DNA of 64,000 nucleotides from an uncultured Sulfitobacter sp. (GTDB lineage Bacteria; Pseudomonadota; Alphaproteobacteria; Rhodobacterales; Rhodobacteraceae). Numbering within the stretch: position 1 is the first letter of the stretch; the number at the start of each line of letters is the position of its first letter. Below the pieces are notes generated by a model. That model had not been told where the DNA came from. It did not search any database and saw only the letters and a program-made list of their open reading frames with translations. A program made the position numbers and the translations under genes. Shown here one piece after another: positions 26,505 to 36,600 of the stretch. Location of the stretch: contig NZ_CANMFS010000008.1 of NCBI RefSeq assembly GCF_947497275.1, forward strand, positions 78,429 through 142,428, written 5' to 3'.

Positions 26505-28106
26505 TTAATCCGGCAAGCGCGCGCGCAGCGTGTTCTTGACGATCTTGCCGTTGGCATTGCGCGGCAGCGGTTCGGGATCGAAGGTCACGAAATCAGGGGC
26601 TTTGTAATCAGCCAGTTTTGATCTTACGAAAGCTCTGACCGCATCCGTATCAAGCGCGGTATCGTTGGTGTGCACAAAGACGTGCATCTTTTCGCCAAGC
26701 ACCGGATCCGCCCGCCCGATGGCGGCGCATTCGATCACGCTGGGATGGGCGGTCAGGGCATTCTCGACCTCGACGCTGTAGATGTTGTAGCCGCCTCGGA
26801 TGATCATATCCTTGCGCCGATCGTGCAGACGGATAAAGCCCTGCGCATCACGCGATCCCATGTCGCCGCTCTTCCAGTAACCATCGTGAAACTCGCTGCG
26901 GGACCGTTCGGGGTTGTTCCAATAGCCGGGAACCGTCATCGGCCCTTTGATCCACAACTCGCCATGTTCGCCGTCGGGCACATCCTGGCCGGACGTGTCC
27001 ACCAGCCGGATATCCGCGCAGGGCACCGAGATGCCGATGCTGTCTGAGCGTTCCACGCCATAGCCGATGGGCAGGATCGTGACCGCCGAGGTCAGCTCGG
27101 TCGCGCCATAGGCGTTCATCACGCACAGGTTCGGCAGCTTTTCCGACAGTTCCTGCACCGTCGATTGCGGCATCGGCGCGCCACCGTAGCCGCCGATACG
27201 CCAGTGCGACAGATCGTAGTCCGCAACGGTGCAGCGCAGCAGGAAGAGGTTGTACATCGCAGGCACCATCAGCGTTTGCGTTACCTTTTCCTGCTCTACC
27301 AGAGCCAGAAAATCATGCGCTGCAAAAGTCTCCATCATCACGGTGCAGCCGGCGGTTTGCAGCATCGTGAAGATCGTGGCGACCAGACCTGTTACATGGC
27401 TTGCGGGGACGCAGAGCAATGACCGCTCGTCCGCGCCCAATTCCATGCACAGCTCGAAATGCATGGCGGAGTGAACGATGTTGAGATGGGTCAGCGTGGC
27501 CCCCTTCGGCTTTCCCGTCGTGCCGGAGGTATAGAGGATCACGGCAATGTCTTCCTCATCAACATTCGCGGCCTGGGTCAGCGGGGCATCGGCAACCAGC
27601 GTCGCGAACGGCTCTGATCCTTCGACATTGCCGCCGACGCAAAACAGATGCGCCACTTCCGGTACGGCGCTACGATCAGGCAGCCTGTCCGCCACCGCCG
27701 TACCGTGCACGACGATACGTGCGCCGCATTGGTTGAGGATGAATTCCAGTTCCTCCGCCCCTTCGCGGATGTTGATCGGTACGGCGATGGCCCCCAGCCG
27801 CAGGCAGGCCATCATCACGGTCAGAAATTCGGCCCGGTTGCTGAGCAACAGCGCGACGCGGTCTCCCTTGCCGATTCCGTACTCCTGCAACCCCGCGGCA
27901 AGGCAGCCGATCTGTCGGTCAAACGCTGTATAGGTCAGGCGGGTGTCGCCGCTTATCAAAGCTTCGCCGTCCGGCGTGCGTGCGCATGCGGCGGCCAGCA
28001 TCGCGTTCAGATTCGCCGGCCGGTCCCTGAAACACTTCATCTCCCGACCGTCGTAATGAATCTCCGTCCGGATGCGATCCGTGATCGCTTGTGACCATTG
28101 CGGCAT
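26505..28106 (-). CDS. AMP-forming acyl-CoA synthetase/ligase
   Basis: The 533-residue enzyme activates a carboxylic acid with ATP and joins it to CoA. It has the P-loop VILYTSGTTGKPKGATLTH, the A5 motif NAYGATELTSA, the hinge YWKSGDMGSRDAQGFIRLHD followed by RRKDMIIRGGYNIYSVEVE, and the catalytic lysine segment LPRNANGKIVKNTL. This class includes medium- and long-chain and aromatic acid ligases, and specificity is not clear. It stands alone on the minus strand. Confidence 0.92.
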   Translation of the reverse strand: MPQWSQAITDRIRTEIHYDGREMKCFRDRPANLNAMLAAACARTPDGEALISGDTRLTYTAFDRQIGCLAAGLQEYGIGKGDRVALLLSNRAEFLTVMMACLRLGAIAVPINIREGAEELEFILNQCGARIVVHGTAVADRLPDRSAVPEVAHLFCVGGNVEGSEPFATLVADAPLTQAANVDEEDIAVILYTSGTTGKPKGATLTHLNIVHSAMHFELCMELGADERSLLCVPASHVTGLVATIFTMLQTAGCTVMMETFAAHDFLALVEQEKVTQTLMVPAMYNLFLLRCTVADYDLSHWRIGGYGGAPMPQSTVQELSEKLPNLCVMNAYGATELTSAVTILPIGYGVERSDSIGISVPCADIRLVDTSGQDVPDGEHGELWIKGPMTVPGYWNNPERSRSEFHDGYWKSGDMGSRDAQGFIRLHDRRKDMIIRGGYNIYSVEVENALTAHPSVIECAAIGRADPVLGEKMHVFVHTNDTALDTDAVRAFVRSKLADYKAPDFVTFDPEPLPRNANGKIVKNTLRARLPD

Positions 28107-28324
28107 CTGTAATCCCCCCGGTTTTAGCCGACTTTACGCAATCCGCGCGCGACTGCAACCGCCGGGCACACCCTGCCAGCGGACCGGGTCGCAATTAACC
28201 GTGATTTCATCCTGTGGGCCTATTGGTTTTGCCAGGCAGGCAGCGAGTGACAGGGTCAAGATGGTTGTAGTTGTAGGCGTCCGCTTTTGGGACTCATCTT
28301 GCGCTGTGCTGTCTGGGAAGCCAG

Positions 28325-28978
28325 ATGGCACCTGCGCGAAATTCGGTCCGACCGGTCCTGCGCGCCACCTACGCCCACTTCTATCCCGACAGTTTCACCG
28401 GCGCTGGCGGGCAGGCAGAAGGGTACATCATCGATGTGATCAACACTCTCGCAGTGCAGGATATGATGTCCGCTTTCCCGTCTCCCGGAATACGCCTGCA
28501 TTTCCTGATCTTCTCGCCGTGGGCAAGATCGACATCATGCCGTTTCTCTGCCTGACACCCGAGCGTGTGGGGACCGGGTTGGCCACGTCCGCTCTGGGCA
28601 CCTATAAGGTGCATATCTTCATGCGTCGCCAACACGGTCAAGTATCACGACCGGGCGGATGGAAACATCACCGTGCGCGCCCGCACCACCGCTACGCAAA
28701 CCGTGTTCGAGGTAGAAGACGATGACCCCGGCATTCCCAAGTCCGAGCACGTCCGGATCTTCGATCCGTTCGCGCGACTGACGAAAGTGCAGGACACCGG
28801 ACTTGACCTTGCGTTCATCCACAGGACGGTAAGGGGATGGGGCGGCGATGTGACGGTAGCAGATGCGCCCGGACGCGGTACGGCCTTTAGCGCCGCTTTT
28901 GTGATGGCGTTCAGGGGCGAACTCAACCGGACGGATGAGGCGATCGGCTGGTTCGATGAAGCGGATGGCGCGATATGA
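28325..28978 (+). pseudogene. Decayed sensor histidine kinase with periplasmic binding-protein-like sensor
   Basis: Three frames carry pieces of one gene. The first (from 28325) gives LRATYAHFYPDSFTGAGGQA and GYIIDVINTLA, like an SBP_bac_3 sensor. The next (about 28500-28640) gives DLLAVGKIDIMPFLCLTPER and a TSALGTYKVHIF stretch of the same domain. The third (to 28978) gives NTVKYHDRADGNITVRA, EDDDPGIPKSEHVRIFDPFA and WGGDVTVADAPGRGTAFSA, an ATPase domain with damaged G boxes. The dimerisation His domain is missing, so an internal deletion joined sensor to ATPase. It cannot work as a kinase. Confidence 0.7.
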
Positions 28979-29399
28979 TTTCCCTTGTGTCTATCGGGAT
29001 CCGGGGCCCGTTTGCCCTTTCGATCCCGGTGGGCATCCTCCTTTCCCGCTTGGCTTCATGTTTGTTGTCGACTGCACCTATTTCGTGCTCGGATTCTACA
29101 TCGAAACGCCGTCTTTGACGGTCATCACCATCCCGATCATCGATCCCTTGGTGATCCGGCAGGGATATGATCCGATCTGGTTCGGCATCTTGATGATTGT
29201 GCTGTCGGAAATGGCGTTAACCACACTGCGCGTGCGTCTGAACCGCTATATGGTGCAAGGCGTGCGCAAGAGCGGCAAGATGATTGATGTAATGATCGGA
29301 GCCGTTCCTTGTGCCGCCGCGATGCTGATGATGGTTGCGGCGGTCTTCGCCTTCCCGCAGATTGCGCTCATGCTGCCGAATATGTTGCAACGACCATGA
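28975..29399 (+). pseudogene. Remnant of a TRAP large permease gene (dctM)
   Basis: From the ATG at 28975 one frame gives MISLVSIGIRGPFALSIPVG, like a DctM start. The 28935-29399 frame then gives FVLGFYIETPSLTVITIPII, QGYDPIWFGILMIVLSEMAL and a final helix ending LPNMLQRP, which are the last helices of DctM. About 300 central residues are lost and a frame change links the pieces. Its stop overlaps the start of pxpB by the ATGA pattern, so the original operon was TRAP transporter followed by pxpBC. Confidence 0.7.
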
Positions 29400-30130
29400 C
29401 ACAGGATTGGCCACAGATCCGAACCGCCGGGTTCGACGGTTTTCTGGTAAGCTTCGGCGACAGCCTGAGCGAGCCGGCGAACCGCGCGGCTCTCGCGTTC
29501 CGCGCAGCCGTCGCGCGGGCGGGGTGGGACGGGATCCTCGATACCTCGACCTCGCTTGTCTCCGCCTATCTGCAATTTGATCCGCATTGGCGCGACCACG
29601 CGGCGATGCGCGCGGCCCTTGAGACGCTGCTGGGCGAGCGGGACTGGTACGCCGCCGATCTGCCCGAAGGCCGCAGCCTGTGGCGGGTGCCGACCGTCTA
29701 TGGCACAGACATTGCTCCGCAACTCGCTGAGGCGGCAGCGGCGGCGGGGATGAGCGTTCAGGAGGCGATCACTTCAATCAGCGAAACGCGGGTGCGGGTT
29801 CAGACCATTGGTTTCGCTCCGGGTCAGCCCTATCTGGGCACGCTGTCGTCTGCGTGGGACATCCCGCGCCAGACCGCATTGACCGATAAAGTGCCAGAGG
29901 GCGCGCTGACTGTGGCGATCCGACAGCTTGTGCTGTTCTCGGTTTCCACACCGACCGGCTGGCGACACATCGGCCAGACCGCGTTCAGACTTTTCCGACC
30001 CGATGCCGAAGTACCGTTCGTTCTGCGCCCCGGTGACGAAGTGCTGTTCGAGCCGACGGATGCCGAGACGCTGCACAACATGCGCGCCGCCGGCCCCGAT
30101 GGCGGTGCCGTCCGGGAAGACATCGCATGA
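29396..30130 (+). CDS. pxpB: 5-oxoprolinase subunit B (KipI family)
   Basis: The 244-residue protein matches the PxpB/KipI family: FGDSLSEPANRAALAFR near the N-terminus, the TIGFAPGQPYLGTL block and the TPTGWRHIGQTAFRLF motif. Together with PxpC and PxpA it hydrolyses 5-oxoproline (pyroglutamate) to glutamate with ATP. The ATG at 29396 overlaps the stop of the decayed TRAP gene, and its own stop overlaps pxpC by four bases. No LamB/YcsF (PxpA) gene is in the window. Confidence 0.88.
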   Translation: MTQDWPQIRTAGFDGFLVSFGDSLSEPANRAALAFRAAVARAGWDGILDTSTSLVSAYLQFDPHWRDHAAMRAALETLLGERDWYAADLPEGRSLWRVPTVYGTDIAPQLAEAAAAAGMSVQEAITSISETRVRVQTIGFAPGQPYLGTLSSAWDIPRQTALTDKVPEGALTVAIRQLVLFSVSTPTGWRHIGQTAFRLFRPDAEVPFVLRPGDEVLFEPTDAETLHNMRAAGPDGGAVREDIA

Positions 30131-31146
30131 GCCGTCTGCTGACGATCCGCCGGGCGGGCCCAGGCATGACTGTGCAGGACATGGGGCGCGAGGGCTATCT
30201 ATCCTTTGGCCTGTCCCGGGGTGGCGCGGCAGACCGGCAGGCGCTTTACGAGGGGGCCGCACTGCTGGCGCAGGATCCAGCAATGGCTGCGATTGAGATG
30301 GCGGGGATGGGCGGCGAATTCGAGGCGGACACGGATCTGCGTATTGCGCTGACCGGTGCGCCTATGCGCGCGGGCATCGACGGAACGGCAATTGCATGGA
30401 ATGCCAGTCACTTCTTGCCAAAGGGGGCGCGTCTGAGCATCGGCGCGGCGGATGAGGGTGTGTACGGCTATCTGCACGTGGGCGGCGGGATCGCCACGCC
30501 AGAGCGGCTGGGCGGGCGGAGCGCGCATTTGGCGGCGGGGCTGGGGAACGCGCTTGGCGCCGGTGACACGCTCGAGATCGGGGCCGACCGAAATGCGGAG
30601 GCCCCCAGCATGTGCCTGCCGCCAGATCCGCGCTTTGATGGCGGACCGGTGCGGCTGGTGCCAAGCCTACAGACCTCGTTTTTCGCGCAGGCGGAACTGG
30701 ACCGGTTCGAGACAACCACGTTTCAACGCGACGCGCGGGGCAACCGCATGGGCGTGCGCATTCTGCCCGAGGGCGATGGTTTTCATTCCGAAGCGGGGCT
30801 GAGCGTGTTGTCCGAAGTCATCGTGCCGGGGGATGTGCAAATCACCGGCGACGGCACTCCGTTCGTGCTGCTGGCCGAGTGTCAGACAACCGGCGGCTAT
30901 CCGCGTATAGGTGCCGTTTTGCCTGCCGATCTGCCACGCGTGGCGCAGGCGCGGCCCGGTGTCGCACTTCGGTTCAGCTTTGTCACGCTGGAAGAGGCTG
31001 TAGCGATTGATGCCAGGTTGCGCGCGCATCTGATAAATCTGTCTGCCGCCGTAAGGCCGTTGACGCGCGATCCCGCTGATATCCGCAATCTGCTGTCCTA
31101 CCAGCTGATCAGTGGCGTTACAGCAGGCGACGATCTGGAACTCTGA
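30127..31146 (+). CDS. pxpC: 5-oxoprolinase subunit C (KipA/carboxyltransferase-like family)
   Basis: The 339-residue protein begins MSRLLTIRRAGPGMTVQDMG and then REGYLSFGLSRGGAAD, the hallmark of the PxpC/KipA family. LAECQTTGGYPRIGAVLPADLPRVAQ and RPGVALRFSFVTLEEA follow in the usual order. It is translationally coupled to pxpB. Urea amidolyase carries the same domain, but here it is a stand-alone subunit. Confidence 0.9.
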   Translation: MSRLLTIRRAGPGMTVQDMGREGYLSFGLSRGGAADRQALYEGAALLAQDPAMAAIEMAGMGGEFEADTDLRIALTGAPMRAGIDGTAIAWNASHFLPKGARLSIGAADEGVYGYLHVGGGIATPERLGGRSAHLAAGLGNALGAGDTLEIGADRNAEAPSMCLPPDPRFDGGPVRLVPSLQTSFFAQAELDRFETTTFQRDARGNRMGVRILPEGDGFHSEAGLSVLSEVIVPGDVQITGDGTPFVLLAECQTTGGYPRIGAVLPADLPRVAQARPGVALRFSFVTLEEAVAIDARLRAHLINLSAAVRPLTRDPADIRNLLSYQLISGVTAGDDLEL

Positions 31147-31303
31147 CCATGGATCGGCGGGGTGTGCCAAGCAGAATGCGGGCAGGAATTGAGCAACGGC
31201 GCGCGTTTTTCTTGCACGGACCGGTCGGTGCTGTATCACCTGCGGGGCAGAGCCCGTTTGCCGCAGGCTTGGGCCCATTAAATTCGACTTGAAGGAACTG
31301 AAC

Positions 31304-32119
31304 ATGACGCTCCATATCGACCCCGCCCGTTACACCAATCTTGCCCTCGAAGCGCATGACGACGGGGTCTGGATCGTGACACTGAACCGACCCTCCAAAC
31401 GCAACGCGCTTGATCTTGCGACCATCGACGAGCTGGTGGATTTCTTTTCCGCAGCACCGCGTGCGGGCGTGCGTGCCGTTGTCCTTGCGGGGGCGGGGGA
31501 TCATTTCTGCGCAGGCCTTGACCTGATCGAACATCACGACGAGGACCGCAGCGCGGCCGATTTCATGCATGTCTGCCTGCGCTGGCACGAGGCGTTCAAC
31601 AAGATGGAATACGGCGGTGTGCCGATCATCGCTGCGTTGCAGGGGGCGGTTGTGGGCGGCGGGCTTGAACTGGCCAGCTCGGCACACATCCGGGTGATGG
31701 ACCACAGCGCCTATTTCGCTTTGCCGGAAGGTCAGCGGGGGCTGTTCACCGGCGGCGGTGCCACGATCCGCGTGACCGATCTGGTCGGTAAATCACGGAT
31801 GATCGACATGATGCTGACGGGCCGCGTCTATCAGGGGCAGGAGGCCGTGGATCTGGGGCTTGCGCAGTATATTACCGACGGGTCCAGCTTTGACGCGGCG
31901 CTGGAGCTTGCGCGCAAGACGGCGCAGAATCTGCCGCTGTCGAATTTCGCGATCTGTTCTGCGGTAAGCCATATGCAGAACATGTCGGCGATGGACGCCG
32001 CCTATGCCGAAGCGGTCGTTGCGGGCGTGGTCAACACCCAGCCGGATGCGCGCGCGCGGCTTGCAGCTTTTGCCGACAAGAGCGCGGCACGGGTACGTCC
32101 GAACGCGCAAAAGGCATAA
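31304..32119 (+). CDS. Enoyl-CoA hydratase/isomerase (crotonase) family protein
   Basis: The 271-residue enzyme has the crotonase oxyanion-hole segments [17 protein letters not shown] and [20 protein letters not shown], and a catalytic acid candidate in [20 protein letters not shown]. The length is typical. It hydrates or isomerises an enoyl-CoA. The ATG at 31304 follows GAAGGA; a TTG five codons earlier is unlikely. It is 157 bases past pxpC and may be independent. Confidence 0.88.
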   Translation: MTLHIDPARYTNLALEAHDDGVWIVTLNRPSKRNALDLATIDELVDFFSAAPRAGVRAVVLAGAGDHFCAGLDLIEHHDEDRSAADFMHVCLRWHEAFNKMEYGGVPIIAALQGAVVGGGLELASSAHIRVMDHSAYFALPEGQRGLFTGGGATIRVTDLVGKSRMIDMMLTGRVYQGQEAVDLGLAQYITDGSSFDAALELARKTAQNLPLSNFAICSAVSHMQNMSAMDAAYAEAVVAGVVNTQPDARARLAAFADKSAARVRPNAQKA

Positions 32120-32528
32120 GCTGCGTGAAGATGGGCGGATGATCAAAGGGCACCAGATGGAATGGTTCTGGCGCCAGCCGCCCGGTTATGTTCCATCTCC
32201 AGGTTGCGCCTCGCCGTGCAGTCGTCACAGACTGCCGTCTGCCCTGCCTTCGCATCGTTTTTCTGTAAAGAAGGCACAGGATCGGTACTGATCCAGGTGC
32301 GGGCGGGATGTCTCAGGCAACGCAGTGGCTCGCTGATCCGGCGCAGACCGCCGAATGGCACGGCGGACTGCTGCGTTTGCGTGCAACGGACTGCGTGCGC
32401 GTGCAGGTCATTCTGCCGGACGAGCTATTTTCGGAATCGGACTGCAGGGTGCCACGTCAAGCATCGACAGGGGCGGCGCTAGATGCCATGATGCACGACC
32501 CTGCTGCCCTTCATTGTCGGAAAACCAC
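32120..32528. other. Intergenic upstream of the Anbu operon
   Basis: The interval should contain the promoter of the Anbu operon. A frame open from 32308 (MSQATQWLADPAQTAEWHGG) extends into the next gene, has no recognised family and no clear ribosome binding site, and is left unassigned. Nothing else stands out. Confidence 0.4.
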
Positions 32529-33308
32529 ATGCTCATTTCCATTCGGACGCACCTTGTCTACACGGCTGAAAACCCGTGTGACGTCTTGTTACAGATCGAG
32601 GCGGCGCGCGAGCCGGTACAATCGTGTCACGCGTCGACACTGACGCTGAACGCCGACGGCGAAAGCCGGGTCATTGGCGACGACGAAGACATCGGTACCC
32701 GCCGGTGGTTGCGGGCACCCAAGCGTTTTGAATGTGAGTACACCGCACAGATCGAGGTCACGCGGACCGCGCACGATCTCGCGGCGCTTCAAGCCAGCCC
32801 TTTGATCGAAACCCCCGGCGATGTGACGAAATATTTGATGCCGTCGCGGTACTGCCATCCCGAAGCCTTCTTTGAATTCGTGCCGCAGACGTTCGGCGAT
32901 CTGACCGGGGGCGCGCTCGTTTCGGCGCTGAATGACTGGATCAATGCCAACTTCACATATGACAACGGGATCAGCGATGCGGCGACCACGGCGACCGACA
33001 GTTTTAACAACCGCGCGGGCGTCTGTCGCGATTACGCCCACGTTCTGATTGGGATGGCCCGCGCCGCAGGTTTGCCCGCGCGATTTGTCAGCGGCTACGG
33101 CCCAGAGGTCACGCCGCAGGATTTCCATGCGGTGGCAGAGGTCTATCTGGAAGGGGCGTGGCACTTGATTGATTCCACCGGCATGTCGCAGCCCTCCAAT
33201 TTCGTGCGTGTCGCGGTCGGGCGGGATGCGGCGGATGTGTCGTTCATGACGTCCTATGGTGTGATGGAGCTTAAAAAACAGACGGTAGAGGTCGCGAAGA
33301 CCGTGTAA
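32529..33308 (+). CDS. Transglutaminase-like cysteine peptidase, Anbu operon
   Basis: The 259-residue protein has a beta-rich N-terminal domain (MLISIRTHLVYTAENPCDVL) and a transglutaminase-like core with the Cys of FNNRAGVCRDYAHVLIGMAR, the His of DFHAVAEVYLEGAW and the Asp of HLIDSTG, forming the papain-like triad. In the Anbu system such proteins are predicted to cut or form isopeptide-type bonds. The ATG at 32529 starts the family domain; longer starts run through unrelated sequence. It is the first gene of a five-gene run. Confidence 0.87.
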   Translation: MLISIRTHLVYTAENPCDVLLQIEAAREPVQSCHASTLTLNADGESRVIGDDEDIGTRRWLRAPKRFECEYTAQIEVTRTAHDLAALQASPLIETPGDVTKYLMPSRYCHPEAFFEFVPQTFGDLTGGALVSALNDWINANFTYDNGISDAATTATDSFNNRAGVCRDYAHVLIGMARAAGLPARFVSGYGPEVTPQDFHAVAEVYLEGAWHLIDSTGMSQPSNFVRVAVGRDAADVSFMTSYGVMELKKQTVEVAKTV

Positions 33309-33366
33309 TTCAGGGCGTTTTCTGTCTGCGTGTTGTAGTGATCAAAAATCGGGCTATCTTTTCGAT

Positions 33367-34794
33367 ATGAATACAAAACACCCCCATTTCGATGAAATGC
33401 TCGCAAGTGATTCAAGTGTCCGCGCGCCCTATAGTGGCTATAACACCTGGTTCTCGGAGCAGGATCCGGCGCGGCTGAGCAAGAAATCCAAGGAAGCCGA
33501 AGCGTTCTTCCTGCGGACGGGTATTACGTTCAACGTATACGGCCAAGCCGCCGCTCAAGAGCGGCTGATCCCCTTCGATCTAATCCCGCGGATCATTGCG
33601 AATGCGGAGTGGACGCGCTTGTCACGTGGGATCGAGCAACGGGTGCGCGCCATCAACGCGTTTCTGCACGACATCTACAACCGGCAGGAAATTTTGCGCG
33701 CCGGTGTCGTCCCGGTCGAGCTGATCTCGCGCAATGCGGCATTCCTGCCGCAGATGGTCGGATTTTCGCCACCGGGCAACGTCTATACCCACATCGTCGG
33801 CACCGATATCGTGCGCACCGGCGAGAATGATTTCTTTGTGCTGGAAGATAACGCACGCACGCCGTCGGGCGTGTCGTACATGCTCGAAAATCGCGAAACG
33901 ATGCTTCAGATGTTCCCCGAGCTCTTCACCCAGAACCGGGTGCAGCAGGTCAGCGATTATCCCAAGAACCTGCGCCGTTCGCTTGAGGCCTGCGCCCCGC
34001 CCAACTGCGATGGCAAGCCAACAGTCGCAATCCTGACACCGGGCATCTACAACTCGGCGTATTTCGAGCACTCTTTTCTGGCCGACCAGATGGGTGTCGA
34101 GTTGGTCGAAGGACATGATTTGCGCGTGCTGGATGGCCGCATCGCGATGCGTACTACCCAAGGGTTCAAGACCATCGACGTGCTTTATCGTCGGGTCGAT
34201 GACGATTATCTAGATCCGCTGAACTTCAAGCCGGAGTCGATGCTGGGTGTGCCGGGGATCATGGATGTCTACCGCGCCGGCAACATCACGATTGCCAACG
34301 CGCCCGGAACCGGAATTGCGGACGACAAGGCGATTTATTCCTACATGCCGGAGATCGTCGAATTCTACACCGGCGAACAGGCGCTTTTGAAAAATGTGGA
34401 AACGTGGCGCTGTTCCGAGCCGGACGCGCTGGCCTATGTGCTTGAAAACCTGTCGGAGCTCGTTGTGAAGGAAGTTCACGGTTCGGGCGGTTACGGTATG
34501 CTGGTCGGCCCCGCCGCGAACAAGCGCGAAATCGCGGCATTTTCGGCCAAGCTGAAGAAAAATCCGGGCAATTATATTGCGCAGCCGACGCTGTCGCTCT
34601 CGACGGTGCCGATCCTCGCGAAAAAGCAGCTTGCGCCGCGTCATGTTGACCTGCGACCCTATGTGCTGTGCTCGCCCAAGGGGATCAACATCACGCCGGG
34701 CGGGCTGACCCGTGTCGCACTCAGGGAAGGATCGCTTGTGGTGAATTCCAGCCAGGGCGGTGGGACCAAAGACACTTGGGTTCTGGAGGACTGA
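33367..34794 (+). CDS. Circularly permuted ATP-grasp ligase, Anbu operon
   Basis: The 475-residue protein contains the family blocks VLEDNARTPSGVSYMLENRE, YRRVDDDYLDPL, VVKEVHGSGGYGMLVGP, RHVDLRPYVL and VNSSQGGGTKDTWVLED. Acidic and basic residues in these blocks build the permuted ATP-grasp active site. The group is predicted to be amidoligases that join amino acids or peptides. The start ATG lies 58 bases after the previous stop. It partners the alpha-E protein, whose start is four bases downstream. Confidence 0.93.
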   Translation: MNTKHPHFDEMLASDSSVRAPYSGYNTWFSEQDPARLSKKSKEAEAFFLRTGITFNVYGQAAAQERLIPFDLIPRIIANAEWTRLSRGIEQRVRAINAFLHDIYNRQEILRAGVVPVELISRNAAFLPQMVGFSPPGNVYTHIVGTDIVRTGENDFFVLEDNARTPSGVSYMLENRETMLQMFPELFTQNRVQQVSDYPKNLRRSLEACAPPNCDGKPTVAILTPGIYNSAYFEHSFLADQMGVELVEGHDLRVLDGRIAMRTTQGFKTIDVLYRRVDDDYLDPLNFKPESMLGVPGIMDVYRAGNITIANAPGTGIADDKAIYSYMPEIVEFYTGEQALLKNVETWRCSEPDALAYVLENLSELVVKEVHGSGGYGMLVGPAANKREIAAFSAKLKKNPGNYIAQPTLSLSTVPILAKKQLAPRHVDLRPYVLCSPKGINITPGGLTRVALREGSLVVNSSQGGGTKDTWVLED

Positions 34795-34798
34795 TGTG

Positions 34799-35740
34799 AT
34801 GTTGGGAAAAACCGCAGGTGGTCTTTACTGGATGTTCCGCTTTCTGGAGCGGGGCGAGAATACGGCACGGCTCGTCGAGGCGGGGTTTCGCATCGCACTG
34901 ACCCGTTCCAACGACGCGGCGTCTGAATGGAGATCATTGCTGACATCGGCGGGGGTCAGCGCCGGATACAAGGCGAAGTACGACCAGTTCACGGCAGCAC
35001 AGGTGGTGGATTATCTGCTGCGTGACACGACAAATCCGTCCAGCGTCATCTCTGTGACTGAAAAGGCGCGTACCAATGCCCGCATGGTGCGAACGGCCTT
35101 GACCACCGAGGTGTGGGAAGCCGTCAATGAGAACTGGATGGGGTTGAAGGAGCTGCTCAAACGGCCCGTGAAGGAAACCGATCTGCCCGCGATACTGGGC
35201 GAGATCCGGCGCCAGAATGCCCTGGTGCGTGGGGCCGTATCGGGCACGATGCTGCGCACCGATATCTACGATTTCATTCAATTGGGCACCTCGATCGAAC
35301 GGGCGGACAACACCGCGCGGATCATCGATGTCAAATATTACACGCTGCTCCCCTCGACCAGTTTCGTCGGATCTCCGCTTGACAATGTGCAATGGGAAAC
35401 GATCCTGCGCAGCGTCTCGGCACATCGGTCTTTCAGGTGGCTGAACAACACCGAGATGACATCGTCGAACGTGGCCGAATTCCTGATCCTCGATGCGCGC
35501 TTTCCAAGGTCGCTGTCGTTTGCCTGTGGCACCATCGACCAGAACCTGGGCTTTCTTGCCAAGGAATACGGCACCACTCCGCAATCGCACCAGATGATCG
35601 CCGCGCAACGCGAAAAGCTGCGTCGTCACACGATTTCGACGATCTTCGACGAAGGTCTGCACCAGTTCATTACCGACTTCATCCGTGAAAACAATGCCAT
35701 TGGACAACAGATCGAACAGGATTACCGGTTCAACGGCTAG
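34799..35740 (+). CDS. Alpha-E domain protein, Anbu operon
   Basis: The 313-residue, mostly helical protein begins MLGKTAGGLYWMFRFLERGE and ENTARLVEAGFRIALTR, the alpha-E signature, and repeats a related pattern at FIQLGTSIERADNTARIIDVK. The catalytic role is unknown, but it always accompanies permuted ATP-grasp proteins. The ATG at 34799 is four bases after the ligase stop. An upstream frame inside the ligase gene is ignored. Confidence 0.92.
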   Translation: MLGKTAGGLYWMFRFLERGENTARLVEAGFRIALTRSNDAASEWRSLLTSAGVSAGYKAKYDQFTAAQVVDYLLRDTTNPSSVISVTEKARTNARMVRTALTTEVWEAVNENWMGLKELLKRPVKETDLPAILGEIRRQNALVRGAVSGTMLRTDIYDFIQLGTSIERADNTARIIDVKYYTLLPSTSFVGSPLDNVQWETILRSVSAHRSFRWLNNTEMTSSNVAEFLILDARFPRSLSFACGTIDQNLGFLAKEYGTTPQSHQMIAAQREKLRRHTISTIFDEGLHQFITDFIRENNAIGQQIEQDYRFNG

Positions 35741-35752
35741 ACACAGGACAGC

Positions 35753-36550
35753 ATGAAACTCTCCATTGCCCACACCACCCAATACGACTACGACGCGCCG
35801 GTGATTTACAGCCTGCAACAGGTGCGCCTGACACCGCCGGATTCGGTCCATCAAACGGTGCGCAACTGGTCGCTCGATATCGAGGGGGGGCGCGAAGAGT
35901 TATCTTTCGTCGACCAATACCAGAACCTTACAACGCTGGTTCAGGCAGAGCCCGGTGAAACCCGTGTAGCAATCACCGCGTCCGGAGAAGTGGAAACACA
36001 TACCGCGAACGGTATTTTCGGAAAGATCTACGGACGTGCACCGCTTTGGCATTTCATGCAGTCGACCTCACGCACCGCACCGGGGCGCAGGATCAACAAG
36101 CTGGCGAAACTGATCCGGCGCAAAGGGGACCTGCTGGGTGATCTGCACAAACTCTCGGCAGAAATCCTGAGCATCGTACCCTATAGCACCGCACCGACGC
36201 AGGCGACCACGACGGCGGAAGACGCGCTGGGGGCGGGGGGCGGAGTATGTCAGGATCACGCGCAGATCTTTGTCGCCGCCGCGCGCGCCGCCGGCGTGCC
36301 GGCCCGCTATGTCAGCGGATACCTGATGATGAATGATCGCGTCGATCAGGACGCGAGCCATGCCTGGGCCGAGGCCCATCTGGACGATCTCGGCTGGGTC
36401 GGTTTCGACGTTTCCAACGGCTATTCACCCGATGAACGCTACGTCCGGATTGCGGCTGGACTGGATTCGCGCGATGCAGCGCCCATCACGGGCATGCGCC
36501 TTGGCGCTGCGCGTGAATCAATGATTGTATCGCTTCAGGTTCAGCAATAG
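35753..36550 (+). CDS. Second transglutaminase-like peptidase, Anbu operon
   Basis: The 265-residue protein has the bacterial transglutaminase-like N-terminal beta domain (MKLSIAHTTQYDYDAPVIYS) and a core with Cys in GGGVCQDHAQIFVAAARAAG, His in DASHAWAEAHLDDLGW and Asp in FDVSNGYSPDE. This is the common Anbu-linked type, and differs from the first copy in length and sequence. It starts 12 bases after the alpha-E stop. Confidence 0.92.
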   Translation: MKLSIAHTTQYDYDAPVIYSLQQVRLTPPDSVHQTVRNWSLDIEGGREELSFVDQYQNLTTLVQAEPGETRVAITASGEVETHTANGIFGKIYGRAPLWHFMQSTSRTAPGRRINKLAKLIRRKGDLLGDLHKLSAEILSIVPYSTAPTQATTTAEDALGAGGGVCQDHAQIFVAAARAAGVPARYVSGYLMMNDRVDQDASHAWAEAHLDDLGWVGFDVSNGYSPDERYVRIAAGLDSRDAAPITGMRLGAARESMIVSLQVQQ

Positions 36551-36600
36551 GGAGTGGAACATTCCCGGTCTGTCCGTGATCTAGCTATTGGAATTATACA

